In this document: positions 12,331-64,000 of the stretch, in pieces
How positions within the stretch are numbered: the first letter of the stretch is position 1
Layout: each line of letters begins with the position of its first letter
Assembly (NCBI GenBank): GCA_018857735.1
Contig: JABMCL010001895.1
Location: 85,001 to 149,000, forward strand
DNA: 64,000 nt
DNA from: Alviniconcha marisindica
Lineage: Eukaryota > Mollusca > Gastropoda > Provannidae
Direction: 5' to 3'
Program-made: the position numbers and the translations under genes
Notes under the pieces: generated by a model
The model's input: only the letters and a program-made list of their open reading frames with translations
Told to the model about the DNA's origin: nothing
The model's database searches: none

Positions 12331-12657
12331 ACCAAAGGGGTGCCGCTTTCCCGATGAAATAAAATTAAACTAAAACATGAAACTTTTTAAACTACCGCTA
12401 TACTTCTGATGTAATGTGTTTGGAGAAATAAGGGAAATGCCAAAATGGGTAAATGCATCATTATGTCTTGCGCTGTGACCCTTTTTTTTGGTAAATCGCG
12501 ACATTTTCATGGCCGCCATTTGTGACATGGCTTTGGGAAGGTTAGTGATCGCAGATATTTCCTTGGAATCATTCATGATTGAATAAAACAGGTTTCATGA
12601 GAAAGAAGGAGGCCAGTTCTTACATACAAATTGTATTTATTGTGTGTTTTCTTGCTA

Positions 12658-14803
12658 TTAAAGGAAATGTCCAAGGTTTTTAAGTATGCAAATGACCATC
12701 GAAATGATTGACAATAAGTCACTAGTTTGAGATTTAATAATAAAAAATGAAATAAATGTTTATCGTGATTTTTAATCGATTTTATTTTCTGTAGGCTGAC
12801 CGAGACTGCTGTCTTGGGTACTCCATCAGTCATGTGACTTTCTCGGAAGTGACGTCGGTCTGGGGAGTCAGTGCAGTTGCCATCTTAGATTGTTCATTGA
12901 ATGTGTATGCTGTGGTCGACAAAAAGCTCTAACCATGCCGGCCTACTGTGTTGCAGCAAATTGTAACAACTCACAAACACCCTATGCACGAGTTCCCGCG
13001 GAATCGACCCGCTGTGAGGCGAAAATGGTGAAATTTGGACAATTCTAACGAGCTGACTTTGATACTGCGCCTCAGTCACGTCCATTTGCGTAGCGAGCAC
13101 TTCGCTGAGTGCGATTTCGTAAACTTTATTTGGAATACCAAATGGGGTTTGCTTCAAAGCGGAATTTGTAGGGCTGTCCACAGGGTAACCGACTTGGAAA
13201 AAAATCGAGTTCGAATCTCCAAGGATGAAGCTGACGACAGCATGATACCAAAATTGAGAGATACACTGATACCCTGAAACAAGCGCTAATACGGCAAAAA
13301 CAAAAAGTCTAACACGAATGCCTACGAACAAAAAGGCTGTGAAGAAAGAGATTGTACACAAATGCCTGTGGCAAAGACAGAAAACAGACCACAAATGCCT
13401 GTGGCAAAGAAAGAAAGACCAAACCACAAATGCTGGTGGCAAACGAAAAATGGCTGCTCTAATCAGGCAAGCAAACAGCTGACACCAAATGAAAGAAATA
13501 AACAGCTGAAACCACTTCAAAACCCCAAATGGTTGCCTACCTGCAAGCATAAGGTTTGGAAAACACACACACAAAAAAATACCACCAAATCACAACAGTC
13601 TTAACAGACTACGCTGACAAAGAGTGGACGACTACAGTCATAAGAGCACAGAGCAAAAATAACTGTGCCAACGACAAACAGATGGAAAGCCAAACTAACC
13701 ATAACTAACTCTAAACTAACCCCCCACTAACCCGGCTTCCATCTAGAAAAACAAAGGCTGCAGACTGATAAAGCAAAACGCTAATCAGGACTACCGATGA
13801 CAAAGCATCGGGATGTAAACAAATGCAGACGACAAGAGAAATACAAAATGGCTGCCCTAATCAGGCAAGCTAACAAGCGGGTACGAAATGGTCAATAAAC
13901 CAAAGATAAAAAGAAAGAACGCATGGTGAAAAAGAAGGGGAAAAGAGTGAAAACTACAACACTTTCTGAAAAGAAAGAGGAGGGAAGTAATGCCTCAGCG
14001 AGCAACGGGACAAAGGCTGGATACACGTAATCTGTGTACACGATCCAACTCACTTAGCAGTGACAACACGGCGGTGGGGCGGCAACAGACGCTCACGAAC
14101 TACCCCACACAAAGAAAGAATGAGAGGTCTCGTTAAACATCGAGACTACCCCCTCACTTGTACATCGTAAATGAACGATATAACTCGAGAAACAAAAGGG
14201 CAAGCCAAGAGAAAAAACAGGAATGGCAAGAACCGGTAACTAGCCCAACCCCAAACCCTAACCCAGGGAGGCCACGAAATCGCTAGTTTATTGCACTAGA
14301 ACGAACAAAACTTTTTTATTTTAACATATGATGAAACAAACAAGGATAAATTGGGAAAATAAAATAAGGCACCCAATAAAAGGCAGGCTCCCTGATGAGA
14401 TCTAGCCTGTTGTGAAAGCTAGAGTAAACAGAACGAAAAAGACTGAAACGCTACGCATCTAACAAAGTTCGAGCAAGATGAAATAACAAGGAGGAAATAA
14501 ACAAAGGCCCAACTATTGACAACGGCGTCGGAGCTTCATCCTTGGCGATTCGAACTGGAATATTTTTTCGAAGTCGGTTACCCTCTGGCTACTAGCCATT
14601 TTGCAGCGACTCCCCAGAGTGACGTAGTGCGCATATGTGCACATGATTTTTAGCGTCATGGCGACGCTTTCGGTACGACAGAAAGTGCCTGTTTCCGTGC
14701 ATTTATAACCCTCAGATCACAATTTCACCTACATCATTGTTCTCAGCGAACTTTAACGGAAATCGTGTTAAAAATCATCTGTAACCTTGGACTTGTCCTT
14801 TAA
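12658..14803. mobile_element. TTAA-flanked DNA transposon, Kolobok-like
   Basis: The ends are inverted repeats: TTAAAGGAAATGTCCAAGG at 12658 against TTAAAGGACAAGTCCAAGG read backwards from 14803 (17 of 19 match). Subterminal inverted repeats follow: TCTGGGGAGTC near 12859 against GACTCCCCAGA near 14609. TTAA at both ends suggests TTAA target-site duplication. A broken THAP domain lies inside (12935-13140). THAP-containing transposases with TTAA duplication are characteristic of the Kolobok superfamily (established knowledge). At about 2.1 kb with no intact transposase, this copy is non-autonomous or dead. An A-rich interior with short repeats (GCCTGTGGCAAAGA near 13365-13440) fills the middle. 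Confidence 0.6.
12935..13140 (+). pseudogene. Degenerate THAP zinc-finger domain
   Basis: ATG at 12935 opens MPAYCVAANCNNSQ, which has the amino-terminal C-x4-C of the THAP C2CH finger. The frame must shift to give FPRNRPAVRRKW (THAP-typical RRKW) ending in a stop. A later frame gives LRSEHF near 13095, the position of the C-x2-H-F motif with Cys replaced by Arg. THAP domains bind DNA and occur in P-element and Kolobok transposases. The breaks show this copy cannot make a functional domain. Confidence 0.6.
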
Positions 14804-15280
14804 CAGCTCCAAACAAAGGAAAGATAATCAGTGTCTCGCACGTTACCGATGGTGTCTTCTGAGTGTGTATCACGATATTGTGACTTGTTCACAACGGAAA
14901 CTAAAAAACTTTCTTTTTTTCATCAGATAACCACATTTCACCTTATTTGTAATGCTTGTTTGATGACAAAGAGTAGATACGAAATAAATTACAGTCATTT
15001 CTTCAGGGGTGGTTGACGTGGTGTCTTACAATGGTGTAACGTGCGAGCACACAAAATAATTATTTCTGCTTGTACCATTGACTTTCGACCTATCCTAACG
15101 TACCAGTCCACATCAGCTGACTTGCGGCAGCACATTTTGACCTCTTTTTGCGCTGTGTGTGGTGTATTATTTTACTAGAAAGGGAAAGCACTGTAGTGTC
15201 TAGGGGGGTGAGGGATGTAACGCTCGTGACACATATTTGTTCCCACTCGGCTGAGTGTTTGTTTGCAATTTTTGTAACCA
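14804..15280. other. Intergenic, nothing recognised
   Basis: No coding match or repeat family recognised. Open frames are short and lack domain features. Confidence 0.4.
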
Positions 15281-15284
15281 AACT

Positions 15285-16090
15285 TGGTATTGTGGTGCAC
15301 CACCATGAGCCGGAATGTCATGCGAAAAATGGGATTCTATCTTCAAGGTCAAGGTCACAGTGTGGGCTTATATAATCAAAATATGACAGTTTCTACTATA
15401 TCTTTTATTAGTTATAAACCAGTGAGTCTTTTGCAACCAAACTCAATTTGAGTGTAGATTATCATAAGCAAAGAAGTGTCCAGTGCAAAATGTTCCATTG
15501 CTGTGTTCAAGGTCAATGCCACAGCCAAGTTTATGAGTTTCAGTTAATGTTAATTTCGATGATATTTTATGCATCGCTGAACCATTTGTAACCAAACCCA
15601 GTATGATGAGACATCATTATAAGCCAGAGCATCATATGCAAAAAATGGGTTTCTATCTACAAAGTCAAGGTCACAGTAACTGAATTTTGGTTCATACAAT
15701 CAAATATGACTATTTCTATTATATGTTCTGAACTGCTTATTGTTGGGGGCGACCAACTTAGTTTGATAGTGCATGTTCATAAGCTGGAGTGTCTTGTGAA
15801 AAGGTTGCTTTGCTGTATTCAAGGTCAAGGTCACAATGAAGGTTCTGAACTTCAGTGAATGTTGCCCGGACAATATCTCTGATCGGTCAAACTTAGTATG
15901 GTGATGTATAATCATCAGCCAGAGTATCATTCAGAAATATCATTTGCGATGTTCAAGGTCAAAGCCACAATCGTTTCTACTAGATCTTCAGAAATACTGA
16001 AACTTTTGCAATCCAAATTAGTTTGATGGTACATCATCACAAGACAGGGTAAGACACTGTGAAAAGATTTTCTTGCTTTTACACAGGGCG
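15285..16090 (+). repeat. Dispersed repeat, tandem monomers with AGGTCA pairs
   Basis: Degenerate monomers of roughly 150 bp, each with the order CTTTTGCAACCAAACT, TATGATGxxACATCATxATAAGCCAGAG, ATGCAAAAAATGGG and TTCAAGGTCAAGGTCACAG. At least five monomers can be traced (AGGTCA blocks near 15347, 15508, 15663, 15821 and 15954). Shorter copies of the same family occur at 30840-31020, 47265-47870 and 56690-57060, so it is a genome-dispersed family. Confidence 0.75.
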
Positions 16091-16389
16091 TGAGACAGAG
16101 AATATGGCTTAGGGGACTGTGGACTAGATTGCTGCCACTCTTGGCTATCCCGATATCTAAAACCGGTCAGTACCGGTTCCAATCAACAAAATGTAGAAAG
16201 AACATTGCTTTTGTAATGAATATACTTTTTTATTAAGTTTTTTGGTCATTGGTTCAGGTGTGTTATTCTTATATCCTTTTGTACTTGTGATGATGTCCAC
16301 ATAACATGTGAGACAGATTACTATTTAAGTGTGATTGGATATTAACTTTAGATAGCAAGAAACAAATATCCCTCTGACATGCATGCATT

Positions 16390-16420
<31 letters not shown>

Positions 16421-17122
16421 AAATTACTTTGGGAAAAGAAGAAGAAAAAAAAAAAGAAGGAAAAGAAATGTGTAATCTATTTCGTGCATGTTTGTACTTC
16501 GAAGAAGACATTTTAAACCAAAATTGTTAAAGAGGCAGGACAAAAACAAAACAAACAAACAAACAAAAAAATGTCAGAAGTGACAGATATTCTTTTATTA
16601 ATTAGGAAATATTGTATAAAAAAAAAAGGCAAGAGTGAAACTGGCCACTGAGCCGACTCTATTCATGTATTTCTGGTGTCTTCTGTAATGCGCGAGACAC
16701 TGGCCTATGACGTAACATAATGCACAATTAACCAGTTCCTGTCACCCTGTCAATTTATTTCTTATATTTATGTACACAAGAGATGTCAAGCTTTCATTTC
16801 CAAATAATAGCTTTAAAAAAAATTCACACTTTGAATTTTTACCTCTATGTCACAATTTTGACCAGTTTTCAGGAGAATGATCATTTGTATGATACTGATG
16901 AGATGAGATGAAAAAGAGGGAAGGAATGTCCGATTTTTCGCCCCTACTGGGGGCTTCGTCTTAATATAAAGTAAGGTTGTGCAGCCGTACGGTCTTTGGT
17001 ATAGAAGCCCACATCATGTGCATCACTGAAAACCCATTTCTTTACCTAGGAATGATAGTCAGTGCGATTGTGTACGTGCGCCTGCGCTGGTGTGTGTGTT
17101 AAGTGAAATTGATGTTGCCATA

Positions 17123-17191
<69 letters not shown>

Positions 17192-17490
17192 GGCGTGCGT
17201 GCATGTGATTCTCTTTTTTTGTTTTTTTTGTTTTGTTTCATTATTTGTACTCTGTATATATTTTACATTTAACTGCTATGTATAGTTCCACTTTTGGGAA
17301 GGGGTGGGTGGGTAGGAGCTGTTTGTACCTTTTGGTATGAGTGTCCTTTGGTAGTTTTTTGCTTGCGAGAGCTTACATGTATGCACTGTGTGTATCTGGC
17401 GCTGTGAACACGCAAGGTTTTGTGTGGAAGTTTTTTATGCGCTATATATAAATTTTCATTCATTCATTCATTCATCAACATTTTGACTGA
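16090..17490. repeat. Gene-upstream region with microsatellites
   Basis: Contains a 28-base poly-C run (16390-16417), a (GT)n run (about 17129-17189) and a TTCATTCATTCATTCA tail (17456-17474) preceded by GCGCTATATATAAATTTTCA. That last arrangement is the usual 3' end of short LINE- or SINE-derived copies in molluscs (recalled, not searched). The rest is unrecognised. Confidence 0.6.
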
Positions 17491-17593
17491 ATCAAATGCA
17501 ACAGGCTCAAGCAGACGACGCGTCCGGAGCGAAGGGAGATAACTGGTTCCCGCAAATTCTCGAACGACTTGATTAACTGTCGCGTGATTAAAT

Positions 17594-17635
17594 ATGGCCG
17601 ACACGGAAACACAACAGTTGTGTTGCCCGTCTTAA
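17594..17635 (+). promoter_or_regulatory. Upstream ORF 1 (13 codons)
   Basis: ATG GCC to TAA encodes a 13-residue peptide starting MADTET. It is upstream of and separate from the main start. If transcribed in the leader, it could lower initiation at the main ATG. Confidence 0.35.
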
Positions 17636-17636
17636 A

Positions 17637-17675
17637 ATGCATCAAATCGAGTGTGCAAGCTCCAGAATCAACTAA
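17637..17675 (+). promoter_or_regulatory. Upstream ORF 2 (12 codons)
   Basis: ATG CAT to TAA encodes MHQIECASSRIN. Its stop ends one base before the main ATG at 17677, so terminating ribosomes would sit on the main start. The main ATG has A at -3 and G at +4, a strong initiation context. Confidence 0.4.
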
Positions 17676-17676
17676 C

Positions 17677-63403
<45,727 letters not shown>

Positions 63404-64000
63404 GTAAGTTACAGGAAAGTACCATCTCCATTCTGGTGATTGTGACTTAGTTTGCCACAGTCTTTTGTGAACACCTAGAATGAAGCTGAACAGAGGACTG
63501 TCTTTTGTGAACTTCTAGAATTAAATGAAATAGGGGAATGTATGAATAAACTGACATTATTATTATTATCATTATTATTGATCACTTTTATACAGAGCTG
63601 TTCTCTTCTCTCAAGCAGATTCATTGCTTGTTTTTTTGTCACACCACAGTCCTTGTGGGCCAGTGTTATCAGTGTGTTTTTGGTGCATGCTGGGTTATTT
63701 TAGAGTTTCTAACTCTGATGGACTGTAGGATCTTTAAGGTGCATATGTGATCTTTTTGCATGCATATACGCATGGAGGACTTCAGTTTATAGTCTCATCT
63801 GAAAGACGTTTGTAAAATCAGCACAGAATGTGACTGAGGAGAACTGTTGGGGTGGGTGCAAAGCCCAGCACACAACAGTCACCTGTCTGGTGACCACAGT
63901 CATGCTTAAGCTGGCTTTCAAGGGTGAATGCTCTCACTCTGTGCCACCATCTCTCCCACCTGAGAGGTTATCTTCCACCTGTAGACAGTAACTCAATCTA
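63404..64000. other. Intron 32, partial, with possible dispersed repeat
   Basis: ATTATTATTATTATCATTAT near 63553 looks like a retroelement tail. GGATCTTTAAGGTGCATATG, TGATCTTTTTGCATGCATAT, ACGCATGGAGGACTTCAG at 63729-63785 resembles a widespread gastropod dispersed repeat (recalled, not searched). Confidence 0.4.

Larger units (their letters stand above)
17490..17676 (+). promoter_or_regulatory. Probable promoter/5' UTR of the USP32 gene
   Basis: The 190 bases before the start codon are less repetitive and have more CpG (GACGACGCGTCCGGAGCG near 17514) than their surroundings. No TATA box at a convincing distance is visible. Two short upstream ORFs lie within it (17594-17635 and 17637-17675). 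The transcription start cannot be placed from sequence. Confidence 0.4.

Noticed and set aside
12894..13574. 226-codon minus-strand frame
   Set aside because: It is antisense to the decayed THAP element, with low-complexity composition from short repeats on the other strand. No protein family recognised.
14235..14275. Telomere-like AACCCTAACCC near 14253
   Set aside because: It occurs only once, with no (TTAGGG)n array around it.

Overview
This is animal genomic DNA with spliced genes, GT-AG introns and very dense microsatellites and minisatellites. Its composition and repeat families (dispersed repeats carrying tandem AGGTCA, TTAA-targeting DNA transposons, a KxGGxHGGGSFK-type repetitive gene family) suggest a lophotrochozoan, most likely a gastropod or other mollusc. 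That placement is an inference. No prokaryotic genes, CRISPR arrays or rRNA genes were seen.

Layout. Positions 1-17490 are gene-poor. They hold microsatellites, about 8 kb of a decayed 37-bp satellite with higher-order duplications, a transposon remnant with a hairpin near 11.0-11.85 kb, a decayed THAP-containing, TTAA-flanked DNA transposon (12658-14803), and a dispersed repeat with AGGTCA direct repeats. From 17677 to past the right edge runs one gene on the + strand. I assembled 32 coding exons (4320 nt, 1440 codons, every junction in phase) encoding the orthologue of ubiquitin carboxyl-terminal hydrolase USP32: EF-hands, DUSP domain, ubiquitin-like region and split USP catalytic core. The Cys box is present (catalytic Cys about residue 751). 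The His box and C-terminus lie beyond the window.

The 13.4-kb intron 24 carries a complete two-exon rhodopsin-like GPCR gene on the opposite strand (51788 to 48564, 615 aa) and an antisense, frame-broken copy of a repetitive, probably transposon-associated gene.

The most unusual signal is a recurring pattern in both genes. Minisatellites were seeded on exon/intron junctions, so true splice sites are followed or preceded by arrays of copied splice sites with pieces of the adjoining exon. The clearest cases are exon 8 (10 upstream copies of its acceptor plus an EF-hand fragment, exactly 75 bp each), exon 15 (10 acceptor copies, 33 bp each), exon 23 (7 downstream donor copies), and intron 29. 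Intron 29 is built almost entirely from about 14 copies of the exon 29 donor end followed by 4 copies of the exon 30 acceptor. The GPCR stop-codon region is copied into a tandem array in its own 3' flank in the same way. Several of these units are multiples of 3 nt, so alternative use of copied sites could preserve frame.
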